Below, piece by piece: positions 19,117 to 26,130 of a DNA stretch of 26,173 nucleotides. Source of the stretch: Euryarchaeota archaeon UBA251 (GTDB taxonomy: Archaea; Thermoplasmatota; Poseidoniia; Poseidoniales; Thalassarchaeaceae); NCBI GenBank assembly GCA_002497905.1, contig DAFJ01000039.1, forward strand, positions 1 to 26,173, given 5' to 3'. The notes beneath the pieces are model-generated. The model was not told where the DNA came from. It saw nothing but the letters and a program-made list of their open reading frames with translations, and searched no databases. The translations under genes were made by a program, and so were the position numbers. Each line of letters begins with the position of its first letter. Within the stretch, counting starts at the first letter, position 1.

Positions 19117-19140
19117 GAGATTCACAAAGCACATCAATTC

Positions 19141-19160
19141 AACCATTCGAAAGTATGGTT
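19141..19160. repeat. Inverted repeat in the divergent dioxygenase / membrane-protein promoter region
   Basis: AACCAT and ATGGTT form perfect 6-bp arms with an 8-base spacer. They lie 33 bp upstream of the dioxygenase beta ATG and 40 bp upstream of the plus-strand membrane-protein ATG. The size and position fit a dimeric regulator site, but no regulator gene is next to it. Confidence 0.35.
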
Positions 19161-19198
19161 TGTGCAAGAGTTCAATGATGTGGAGCCAAGACCGGATT

Positions 19199-19217
19199 CA
19201 TGCGTTGGGAACGCATG
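19199..19217. repeat. Perfect 8-bp palindrome over the start codons of the membrane-protein gene
   Basis: CATGCGTT and AACGCATG flank a GGG loop. The left arm contains the ATG at 19200 and the right arm contains the in-frame ATG at 19215. In RNA the hairpin would bury both candidate starts; in DNA it could be an operator. Confidence 0.5.
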
Positions 19218-19703
19218 CCGCTTGGCCTTGCCTTTGTCCCGTTTCATCTGAGCATGTGTGTTTCCTGTTGTGTGACGCTTTTTGTCGACTTGAAACCCTA
19301 TGGTCTTGACCCTCCGGTATTCTCTCTCATTTTATTGAGTATCCTCGTCCTTTGTGTTCAATTCGTCGATGTAGATCCATCTGGACGGGGTAATGAACGC
19401 TCAATGGGAGCATTAGTGGGTCTTCAATTAGGTTACTGGCCTACCGCGGTTGTTGGTTTGATATGGCCATTTATAATTGCTGCAATCTGGCTGATACAAT
19501 GCTCTAGAATCTGGCGTTATTCATATCCAGGATTTCGGATTGGTCTGTGGACTGGATTCGGAGCAAGTACGGGACTTATTGTAGGACAGATCGGGGCAGC
19601 TGTTCTGGACATAGGATTTCTCATCACTGCAGCACTGTTTGGGATTCTCTTCCCATTACTACACTGGTCATTAGGCCGCTTACCACTTGATGAAGAGGAG
19701 TAA
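19200..19703 (+). CDS. Small integral membrane protein of unknown function
   Basis: This 167-residue hydrophobic protein has about five membrane segments (roughly 7-29, 39-56, 69-98, 112-132 and 134-155). The last two are Gly/Ala-rich (GFGASTGLIVGQIGAAVLD), a little like DUF456-type proteins, and the C-terminus is acidic (DEEE). I do not recognise a family with confidence. It is the only plus-strand gene in the right half, set between the dioxygenase genes and the aldehyde dehydrogenase, so it splits the minus-strand run into two transcription units. It ends 8 bp before the convergent aldehyde dehydrogenase stop. Two starts are possible, ATG at 19200 or 19215, both inside a palindrome; GGAG lies 14 bases before the first, which is long spacing. 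A link to export or import of pathway compounds is possible but not shown. Confidence 0.7.
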   Translation: MRWERMPLGLAFVPFHLSMCVSCCVTLFVDLKPYGLDPPVFSLILLSILVLCVQFVDVDPSGRGNERSMGALVGLQLGYWPTAVVGLIWPFIIAAIWLIQCSRIWRYSYPGFRIGLWTGFGASTGLIVGQIGAAVLDIGFLITAALFGILFPLLHWSLGRLPLDEEE

Positions 19704-19711
19704 GAATTCCA

Positions 19712-21157
19712 TTATTCGTCTTTCATGATGCAGATGTTCGTTGCTTCTGAGTAAAATCCGAGGCTCCAATAGCCCCCTTCGCGTCCTAGACCACTGTCTT
19801 TCACTCCTCCAAATGGTACGCGTAAATCCCGATGCAGCCATGTGTTCACCCATACCATTCCGGTGTCCAATGATTGGGCTATACGTTCGCCTCGTTCTAG
19901 GTCTGTGGTCCAGATGCTCCCTGCGAGGCCATAGCGGGTTCCGTTGGCTATTTTTATCGCTTCATCATCCGAATTGAAGGAATGTAGTGTGACCATTGGG
20001 CCAAAAATTTCTTCAGTAGAGCAACGAGAATCGGGTGCTAAACCATCGATGATTACAGGAGTAATCCAGTTGCCTCCTTCGAGGCCATCAGTTAGGCAGG
20101 GCATGCCTCCTCCAGTGAGTAATGTACCTCCTTCCTGGATGGCTAGGTTGACGTAGGATTGCACCTTACTGAGGTGTTCAGGGCTAATTAGTGACCCAAG
20201 TTCTGTAGACTCGTCCGAGGGGTTACCAATCCGGAGGTGCTCCACAGCATCGACGAAGCGGCGTGTGAATTTTTCCTTAATCGAGGAGTGAACTAGAATG
20301 CGGCTGCCACAGAGGCATACTTGCCCCTGGTTGAGGTATGATGCACGGACAATTGCATCCATATGCCTGTCGAGGTCACAGTCATCGAGTATGATTGTGG
20401 CATTCTTTCCTCCCAGTTCTAAGCTGAGTTTCTTGAATGAACCTGCGGCAGAGCGAGCGACAACTGCTCCTGTATCGGTTCCTCCTGTGAATGAAACAAA
20501 TCTCACATCCTTATGTTCTACTAATGGAGCACCTGCCTCGGCCCCGGTCCCATGGATGAGGTTCACTACGCCCGCAGGTAGCCCGACTTTCTCGATTACC
20601 CTCATCAGAAGGTCCGCCGTCATCGGTGTGAGTTCACTGGGTTTGCATACTACAGTATTTCCCATTCCAATCGCAGGAGCAACCTTCCATGATAGGAGAT
20701 AGAGTGGGAGGTTCCAAGGCGTGATTAGTACACCAACACCAACGGGGCGTCTTAGAACGCGATTTGTTGCATCCGACATCTGGAATTCTTGGTCCTCAAG
20801 GTTTCGGATAAGGTCTGCATAGAAGCGAAAGTTGGCCACAGATCGATTTGCATCCACTGCTCGAGCGATACTAATCGGTTTTCCCGTGTCCATCGATTCA
20901 AGGCGAGCAATCTCATCGTGACATTCTTCCAGCGCATCAGCAATGCGGTCTAACCAATTGGCTCTTACTTCCTTGGATAGTGAAGCCCATTCTAGTTCAG
21001 CCTCCTTTGCTGCAGCTACTGCCTGATTCACATCGTGCTCCGTCGAACGCGGGATTAGGGCAATACGTTCGCCAGTCGCAGGGGCATAACCCTCGAGATA
21101 ATTGCCACTCGCTGGAAGTTGCCGCTTTCCATTTATGTGATTCTCAAGGGTTTCCAC
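19712..21157 (-). CDS. Aldehyde dehydrogenase, 2-hydroxymuconic / 2-aminomuconic semialdehyde dehydrogenase type
   Basis: This NAD(P)-dependent ALDH-superfamily enzyme has 481 residues from GTG at 21157. That start has GGATGTGA five bases upstream and avoids a 91-bp overlap with the amidohydrolase that the longer ATG frame would create. Catalytic elements are PWNLPLYLLSWK (Asn149), the FTGGTDTG cofactor loop (223-230), LELGGKN (Glu247) and GQVCLCGSR (nucleophile Cys281). The segments WNLPLYLLSWKVAPA and NTWLHRDLRVPFGGVKDSG are characteristic of the ALDH8A1/hydroxymuconic-semialdehyde branch, which includes the 2-aminomuconic-6-semialdehyde dehydrogenases AmnC/NbaE. It should oxidise the aldehyde made by the neighbouring dioxygenase to 2-aminomuconate or an analogue. 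It is the last gene of the upstream transcription unit, after the asparaginase-like gene. The exact aldehyde is inferred from context. Confidence 0.9.
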   Translation of the reverse strand: METLENHINGKRQLPASGNYLEGYAPATGERIALIPRSTEHDVNQAVAAAKEAELEWASLSKEVRANWLDRIADALEECHDEIARLESMDTGKPISIARAVDANRSVANFRFYADLIRNLEDQEFQMSDATNRVLRRPVGVGVLITPWNLPLYLLSWKVAPAIGMGNTVVCKPSELTPMTADLLMRVIEKVGLPAGVVNLIHGTGAEAGAPLVEHKDVRFVSFTGGTDTGAVVARSAAGSFKKLSLELGGKNATIILDDCDLDRHMDAIVRASYLNQGQVCLCGSRILVHSSIKEKFTRRFVDAVEHLRIGNPSDESTELGSLISPEHLSKVQSYVNLAIQEGGTLLTGGGMPCLTDGLEGGNWITPVIIDGLAPDSRCSTEEIFGPMVTLHSFNSDDEAIKIANGTRYGLAGSIWTTDLERGERIAQSLDTGMVWVNTWLHRDLRVPFGGVKDSGLGREGGYWSLGFYSEATNICIMKDE

Positions 21158-21162
21158 GTGAT

Positions 21163-21170
21163 TCACATCC
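21163..21170 (-). promoter_or_regulatory. Shine-Dalgarno site deciding a GTG start of the aldehyde dehydrogenase
   Basis: GGATGTGA matches GGAGGTGA at seven of eight positions and lies five bases before GTG at 21157. It overlaps the TGA stop of the upstream amidohydrolase gene. An in-frame GTG at 21166 is a weaker alternative. Confidence 0.5.
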
Positions 21171-22326
21171 GACCTTCGTTGGCATGAGGGTCTTTCGGTT
21201 CTCCATTGTTGTGATTGTTGAGGACCTGAAACCTGTCTCGATCTGGATCCCATTCATCCCATGTCACTACTGTTTCAAGTTGTTGAAGATACTGTTCAGG
21301 GACTATGCCTGGGACGATAAACGCCTTTTGACGGTGGAGTGGGTAGGGGTTCCTGAGGTCGATACCAAGGACTCCAAGGACTGCTCGGGCGATGTACCAC
21401 GTGGCTTGACTGTTCCACCCATGAGCGATTTTGATTACAATGCCTAGGCCTTCTGGCCAATCCTCGTGCTCTATGGCAAGTCCAAGTAGACCATCAGCGC
21501 CTTCCTTTGCTAGAACACGCCCTCCTCCTGCCTTGATGATGGTTGAATCAAGTCGATTGAAGCCTCCGATAAGATCCGGATATTGGTGCATTGAGTCCCA
21601 TATCCAGTCATCGTCCTTCTCACGAACAAGGGCAGAGAAGAGAAGAGCGAGTTCGTTGACAGTGTTTGATACCGTGGGTAGTCCGCATCCATCTTTCGCA
21701 ATCCGTAGTGGCTTCCAATCTTTATCTCTAATCATTTCTCGGATTTTTTCTTGATATTCGATGAACCAGGGGGCGGTTGGTAGAGTGTAACCTGCCCGAT
21801 TAGCACCACGGAGCCGAAGTGCTCGAAGAATTGCAGCGTGTTCCCCGGAGCAGGTATGGAACCACCTACGAGGCCGTCGAACTTGCCGGCCGAATTGTAT
21901 GAGCGGCACATCGAGAGGGCACTGCATCAGCCCCCATTCCGATTCTGCGAGTATACTCTGTGCAGCGGCGACATGCTCAGTATCTCCGTTGTGAGATGAA
22001 CAAGCGATGGCCTTCTGCTCATCAGTCAAGATATCATCAAGTTCGTCGATGAATATCTTCATGATAATCGGTTTCATCATTGATCGCCCATAGACCAGAA
22101 CGTTACCTCCAAAGGAATGGATGATTTCGTTACCATGAACCCATGCAACTGCTCCATGAATCGTGTTCTCAGAGACATCCAATCTTCGGAAATCTACGAG
22201 TGGTTCCCATTCGACATCTCTGCCTGTTGGGATTCCTTCATGATTTTCACCTAAGGGGTTGGAAGGGTAGATACCCGAGCCAGGTCGGCCAGGGGCAACT
22301 GAAGAGGGGCGCTGCTCCTCACTCAT
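21163..22326 (-). CDS. Asparaginase II family (thermolabile type) amidohydrolase
   Basis: This 387-residue protein belongs to the asparaginase II (ReAV-like, serine/zinc) family, whose members hydrolyse L-asparagine or related amides. Conserved blocks are GRSMMKP (SxxK pair Ser82, Lys85), CSSHNGDTEH (109-118, Ser111), HTCSGEHAAIL (Cys159), KDGCGLPTVS (Cys214), YPDLIGGFNR, LAKEGADG (the second family lysine) and GLGIVIKIAHGWNSQA. The family motif is CSGKH; here the lysine that helps bind zinc in the Rhizobium etli enzyme is glutamate (Glu162), so substrate or metal binding may differ. About 50 polar residues precede the domain. The ATG overlaps the monooxygenase stop (ATGA) and AGAGG lies about seven bases upstream. 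In this setting it may cleave an amide in the pathway or release ammonia from an amino acid; that is inference. Confidence 0.85.
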   Translation of the reverse strand: MSEEQRPSSVAPGRPGSGIYPSNPLGENHEGIPTGRDVEWEPLVDFRRLDVSENTIHGAVAWVHGNEIIHSFGGNVLVYGRSMMKPIIMKIFIDELDDILTDEQKAIACSSHNGDTEHVAAAQSILAESEWGLMQCPLDVPLIQFGRQVRRPRRWFHTCSGEHAAILRALRLRGANRAGYTLPTAPWFIEYQEKIREMIRDKDWKPLRIAKDGCGLPTVSNTVNELALLFSALVREKDDDWIWDSMHQYPDLIGGFNRLDSTIIKAGGGRVLAKEGADGLLGLAIEHEDWPEGLGIVIKIAHGWNSQATWYIARAVLGVLGIDLRNPYPLHRQKAFIVPGIVPEQYLQQLETVVTWDEWDPDRDRFQVLNNHNNGEPKDPHANEGRM

Positions 22327-23570
22327 TTTATCGCCTCTTCAATCAATGGCTGGACCTTCTCCATGAATGCCTCCATGCTACGAACTACACGAGGCGAATC
22401 GTGATTGAAGAAATCGAACCAGCACATTAACCGGTCCTCTGGATGGAATCGTTCGAGAATTTGTGCCGCTACTTCCTCCGCGTTCCCAATAACTGCGTTG
22501 TCGGTTGCGCGTTCCACCTTTGTCGGGTCGATTGTTCCGTCAAGAGCAGCCCAATAGCAACGTAAGGCTGAATCTGCTTCTTCTCTGGCTGCCTGCGACC
22601 TCTCTTCGGGTGTTAGATTTGGCTCCTCATTGAGGAACACCATCACTGTTCGTGGCATCATGCGACGTTGCCATGGTCCACCGTCAGCATGGTAGAATTC
22701 AGACATTCGTTCGTGAGTGGCATCGATAATATCTGCAGGTGTAATGCTGAGATTGAACACCTGCACTGGCATGAATTGGTTCGCGAAGGTCTGAGTTACA
22801 GGATCGTGTGAACCTAGGACAAGGTTCAGCCGGTCTCGAGGCCAGTCTGAAGGAATCGTCTTTAGCGTTTCAAAGGCATAGCGTCGTGCGATTGGTATTG
22901 AATCAGGTAATGTGGGCAGGTCATACTCTTCCTTCGCTATTTTCTGGACGTTTTGCCAATCGTCGTCGTTGCGAAAGTCATCGTGGACGAGTACAGTCGC
23001 TTCAATGTCATCTGATGAAATCGCTTCACCTCTAAGTAGGCGAAGCATAATTTCAGTTGCTTCTTTGAAAATTCGGCTACGAAGTACTGGCCATGCAGCT
23101 GCTTCTACTGGGTCCCTTGGGAGCACACCGTAGGGTCGTGCCATGAACTCAAAGCGTCCTGCACTGAACCCGATGTGTACACGGCGTTTGTCATTACTGA
23201 GTCCACGAAGTTGGCAGAGGTTACCGATTCGTTCTGCTGTGGCGATGGGCCCCCCGTTAGCCAGGATACTTAGTACAGCAGAACCAATCTCGATTCGCTC
23301 TGTCCGTGTGAATGTCGCTCCAGCGAGTTGAAAGAAATCTGTGCAGAGGCCAATTTCACCGGGAAAGTGTGGGACGACTGGATTCAGATTTGTCTTCTGG
23401 ACCATTGTTGAGAGGTGTGCTTGAGCAATCCATGCAACGCCGTAACCTAGACGATCAGCGGCTTCAACCTGATCAAAGTAGTTCCTCAGCATTGTTGCTT
23501 CATCGGGCATAGTACCTGCTGCATCTGGAGTTTGACTGATGGAGAGGAAAACATCGAACTCCATCGTCAT
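22323..23570 (-). CDS. Luciferase-like (LLM) flavin-dependent monooxygenase
   Basis: A 415-residue bacterial-luciferase-superfamily TIM barrel that uses reduced flavin (FMN or F420) and usually oxygen. Visible blocks are FDVFLSISQTPDA (5-17), a long YFDQVEAADRLGYGVAWIAQAHL segment (about 31-53), the RIEIGSAVLSI strand, AERIGNLCQLRG, RVHIGFSAGRFEFMARPYG and a C-terminal helix with NAEEVAAQILERF (flavin- and substrate-side elements of the family). ATG at 23570 has GAGGTGA three bases upstream and the family N-terminus; the longer frame from 23612 overlaps the TPR stop by four bases but has no such site. It precedes the amidohydrolase with a 4-bp overlap. Relatives hydroxylate or cleave rings (for example RutA) or oxidise alkanes and sulfur compounds; the substrate here is unknown. 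No flavin reductase gene is adjacent. Confidence 0.85.
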   Translation of the reverse strand: MTMEFDVFLSISQTPDAAGTMPDEATMLRNYFDQVEAADRLGYGVAWIAQAHLSTMVQKTNLNPVVPHFPGEIGLCTDFFQLAGATFTRTERIEIGSAVLSILANGGPIATAERIGNLCQLRGLSNDKRRVHIGFSAGRFEFMARPYGVLPRDPVEAAAWPVLRSRIFKEATEIMLRLLRGEAISSDDIEATVLVHDDFRNDDDWQNVQKIAKEEYDLPTLPDSIPIARRYAFETLKTIPSDWPRDRLNLVLGSHDPVTQTFANQFMPVQVFNLSITPADIIDATHERMSEFYHADGGPWQRRMMPRTVMVFLNEEPNLTPEERSQAAREEADSALRCYWAALDGTIDPTKVERATDNAVIGNAEEVAAQILERFHPEDRLMCWFDFFNHDSPRVVRSMEAFMEKVQPLIEEAIK

Positions 23571-23572
23571 CT

Positions 23573-23579
23573 TCACCTC
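23573..23579 (-). promoter_or_regulatory. Shine-Dalgarno site deciding the start of the flavin monooxygenase
   Basis: GAGGTGA on the minus strand lies two to three bases before ATG at 23570, a near-perfect match to the archaeal GGAGGTGA consensus. It argues against the longer start at 23612. Confidence 0.6.
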
Positions 23580-23608
23580 GGTTCTGCACTTGAGGGTTCG
23601 CGCTGATT

Positions 23609-24508
23609 TCATTCAGAATCTAGTGCATCAATCATAGCATCCAATCGCGTTCTCAAATGTTCAGGAACCGCCTGCTCAAGGTGGATGAACAAAACAACGG
23701 CTGCTTGCAGATTTTCGAGTTCAAGTGGTATATCCTCTGTTAGGTGCCCTATGTCGGCAAGGCCCCAATGAGCAACAATCTGAGTAGATTCATCTTGTGT
23801 GTCCCTACCTATATCCAATGAGACCTCCAATCGTTCTCTTGCTTCATCTAGGCGATTGAGATGAATTAGTGCATGGCTGGCGAGGGAGAGTGAATGTGCA
23901 CCCTCTAACGGCTCCTCAACCTCTTCGAAGGCCTCTGCTGCGCGATCGAAAAATCCGAGTGCATTCTCGTGATTTTCCAATGACATTTCGAGTTCGCCAA
24001 GATTGTGTAGGCTGTTTGCTGCGCCGAGGCCGTCTCCTGTATCCGTTTTTGCGGCCAGAGAGGAGGTGAACAATTGCCTCGCACGGTGAAGGTCGCCAAT
24101 AGCACGGTGATGGATGCCTTGCAACTGATCTATGTTGCCAATTAGTCGTTGATCACCGATTGATTCGGCAGCAGCGCGCGCCTCATTGAGGGCACCTACT
24201 AGTCGTGCGTCGAGGTTCACTTCTTGCTGAGCAAGGAGCGCCTCTTCGATCCGACCCAGTGCATCCTTGAGGATTACACGAGCAATCAGGAATAGTGCCC
24301 AAGCAGCCTCTTCAGTAGCATCTTCAGCGACTGCACGTCGATGGCCGGACTCAGCCAATCTCTCACAGAGGGGGAGTCGCTCTAGATCGAGAGCCATCTC
24401 TGCGAGTGCGAGCAGAGTCTGAACAGATACCGAATCTTCGATGCCTTCGCCCTCAGCGACGGCTTGTAGGAGGCTTGCTGCGGCTTCGGGCGTCAGCGTT
24501 TCTTCCAT
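23609..24508 (-). CDS. Tetratricopeptide-repeat protein
   Basis: This 299-residue, all-helical, soluble acidic protein has at least four TPR units in a regular 40-residue register: about 122-155, 162-195 (clearest, GAANSLHNLGELEMSLENHENALGF region), 202-235 and 242-275. Less regular helical repeats come before. No signal peptide or transmembrane helix is visible. TPR proteins hold partners together; there is no catalytic motif. It sits inside a run of enzyme genes, with AGAGGTGA upstream of its ATG at 24508. Its stop overlaps a possible early monooxygenase start. It could be a scaffold for the neighbouring enzymes or a regulator; neither is shown by the sequence. Confidence 0.85.
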   Translation of the reverse strand: MEETLTPEAAASLLQAVAEGEGIEDSVSVQTLLALAEMALDLERLPLCERLAESGHRRAVAEDATEEAAWALFLIARVILKDALGRIEEALLAQQEVNLDARLVGALNEARAAAESIGDQRLIGNIDQLQGIHHRAIGDLHRARQLFTSSLAAKTDTGDGLGAANSLHNLGELEMSLENHENALGFFDRAAEAFEEVEEPLEGAHSLSLASHALIHLNRLDEARERLEVSLDIGRDTQDESTQIVAHWGLADIGHLTEDIPLELENLQAAVVLFIHLEQAVPEHLRTRLDAMIDALDSE

Positions 24509-24538
24509 TCATTCACCTCTCTGACCTACCGTATCTTT

Positions 24539-25300
24539 TCAGATTGATCGGAGCCGCCCACCATCGACAGGAAGGCTAACTCCTCGTATACCTCCGGACT
24601 GCGGGAGGCAGAGGAAAGCGATTGCAGCAGCAGTTTCAGATGGTTGGATAAGACGTCCAATCGGTACTTGATTTAGCCAAATAGATTGTACATCCTCGAC
24701 ACTCTGTCCAGTCCTCTCATGGATCGAATCTGCGAGTGAGGCTAAGCGATCAGTGTCGGTAAATCCAGGGAGCACGTTGTTGATTGTGATGCACCCCGGT
24801 AACTCTCGACTCAAAGTCTTCGACCACGATGCCATTGCCCCACGCAATGTATTGGATACACCGATGTTTGGGATTGGTTCCTTTACGCTCGTCGAGATGA
24901 TATTCACGATTCGCCCAATCCCTGCATCTTTCATTCCTGGAACTGCTTTCTGGACCAATTGGTGACTAGCATGGAGGTGCCTCTTGAATGGAGCCTCGAA
25001 CTCATCGAGATTTGCATCCAGGAGTGGCCCTCCTTTCGGACCTGCTGCGTTGTTTACGAGGATATGAATTGGGCCTCCGTCGAGAATATTTTCCATCATT
25101 GCTTTTCGTTCTGCTTCGTTCTCAAGGTCACAGGGGATTGACGTACAACCTGTAATTTCAGGGGCAGAGCGGCTGACGGCGAATACCTCTGCACCACAGG
25201 TAGCAAGCAACTCCGCAGTAGCTCGCCCGATGCCCTTCGAAGCGCCACATACGAGTGCTCTCATGCCGTTGAATGCGTCCGTTCTGTATGGGTTTTCCAT
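24539..25300 (-). CDS. SDR-family protein with atypical active site (FabG-like fold)
   Basis: This 253-residue Rossmann-fold protein has the NAD(P) motif GASKGIG (19-25), CDLE (57-60), NNAAG (83-87) and the C-terminal PGFTDTDR and PVDGGR segments of the classical short-chain dehydrogenase family. The catalytic YxxxK is absent: in NIISTSVKEPIPNIGVSNTLRGAM (133-156) the Tyr position is Ser149 and the Lys position is Arg153. This matches an SDR subgroup described in domain databases as 3-oxoacyl-ACP-reductase-like with an imperfect tetrad, known in other archaea and bacteria. It may still bind a nucleotide and act on an unusual substrate, or have lost reductase activity. ATG at 25300 is preferred to the ATG three bases earlier because AGGTGA, which overlaps the preceding TGA stop, is then four bases away. 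Confidence 0.85.
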   Translation of the reverse strand: MENPYRTDAFNGMRALVCGASKGIGRATAELLATCGAEVFAVSRSAPEITGCTSIPCDLENEAERKAMMENILDGGPIHILVNNAAGPKGGPLLDANLDEFEAPFKRHLHASHQLVQKAVPGMKDAGIGRIVNIISTSVKEPIPNIGVSNTLRGAMASWSKTLSRELPGCITINNVLPGFTDTDRLASLADSIHERTGQSVEDVQSIWLNQVPIGRLIQPSETAAAIAFLCLPQSGGIRGVSLPVDGGRLRSI

Positions 25301-25309
25301 CATTTCACC

Positions 25310-26047
25310 TCAATCGATGTAGTGCGCATAGGTCTGATCTTTGAGCTTCTGGTCTACCACTTCAAGAATCTCGGGAGGCGCGTTTCTGAATGTTGGCCAA
25401 TCGCTCTCTCCCTGTTTCATTTTCATGGATGCCCACTCATCTGCATCCCATGCTATCAGGGCCTCCTTCATGAGTACACCTGCAAGGACCAATGTCTCGT
25501 AGCAGAGGTCCTCGTAAGTCATGCCGCGACGTACACCTAATTCTCGCCGCAGGAGTATGTCGCCTGTGTCGATGCCATTGTCGCAGAAATGCGTCGTTGA
25601 TCCAATTGGGATGTCATGGTATACTGACCAAGCAGGAGATGCAGAACCTCTGCAGTCCGGTAGGAGCCCAGGGTGGCTGTTAATGACGCCGTCTCTGGGA
25701 TGATCAAGAATTGGCCCACGAATGATTCGAGTACCTCCGAAAACGATGAGATCTAGTTCCATTCCTTCGATATGAGGCATTACATGCTCTGTGTTGTGTA
25801 TTGGGACATTGATGTGAGGGACATTAATCCCATTAGATGTGAGGGATTTGAGTTGATTCTCAATCGTCGGTGCAATGGGATTTCCTTCGATACGCTTCAA
25901 GAATTTCTCTCTTTCTTCATCGCCTATGTCTGAATCTTCGCTGATGATGATTGATGGCACGAACCCTTCGGAGAGTATTTGCCGTAACATCTCACGGCCA
26001 TAGGGGTGCTCCGAGAGCAGGAGGTATGCGAATACTGGCTTCGACAT
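25310..26047 (-). CDS. Formyltransferase-fold protein (Formyl_trans_N family)
   Basis: This 245-residue protein carries the formyltransferase catalytic domain (GART/Fmt fold). The key block GVINSHPGLLPDCRG (120-134) supplies Asn123 and His125 of the Asn-His-Asp triad, and NGIDTGDIL (157-165) supplies Asp160. The upstream LDLIVFGGTRII segment is the usual strand before the folate pocket. It lacks the C-terminal domain of Met-tRNA formyltransferase and is longer than a plain PurN, so it more likely modifies a small amine, sugar nucleotide or metabolite with 10-formyl-folate, or hydrolyses such a group. It is the first gene of the minus-strand run, 6 bp before the SDR. AGGAG lies about eight bases before the ATG, and a TATA-like element and palindrome lie further upstream. 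The natural substrate cannot be read from the sequence. Confidence 0.82.
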   Translation of the reverse strand: MSKPVFAYLLLSEHPYGREMLRQILSEGFVPSIIISEDSDIGDEEREKFLKRIEGNPIAPTIENQLKSLTSNGINVPHINVPIHNTEHVMPHIEGMELDLIVFGGTRIIRGPILDHPRDGVINSHPGLLPDCRGSASPAWSVYHDIPIGSTTHFCDNGIDTGDILLRRELGVRRGMTYEDLCYETLVLAGVLMKEALIAWDADEWASMKMKQGESDWPTFRNAPPEILEVVDQKLKDQTYAHYID

Positions 26048-26091
26048 AGAATCATCTCCTGCATGATGGCCTTTGAACGCTTTTCCACTGT

Positions 26092-26097
26092 GTATAC
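26092..26097 (-). promoter_or_regulatory. Candidate TATA element of the formyltransferase-led operon
   Basis: GTATAC lies about 45 bases upstream of the ATG at 26047. Transcription starting ~25 bases downstream would give a ~20-base leader containing the AGGAG ribosome site. No clear BRE is seen. Confidence 0.35.
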
Positions 26098-26112
26098 GTC
26101 ATCTAGGATGAC
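26098..26112. repeat. Palindrome abutting the candidate TATA element
   Basis: GTCATC and GATGAC form perfect 6-bp arms around three bases. The repeat touches the upstream side of the TATA-like GTATAC, which fits an operator or activator site. It lacks a T-run, so it is a poor terminator for the tRNA. Confidence 0.4.
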
Positions 26113-26130
26113 TCCTGCTTCGAAGTAACT

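Noticed and set aside
19712..21253. Longer ATG start of the aldehyde dehydrogenase at 21253
   Set aside because: It would overlap the amidohydrolase by 91 bp and add an Arg/Ser/Gln-rich segment not typical of the family.
20980..21447. 155-residue plus-strand frame across the ALDH/amidohydrolase junction
   Set aside because: It is antisense to two conserved enzyme ends, with no family resemblance and no ribosome site.
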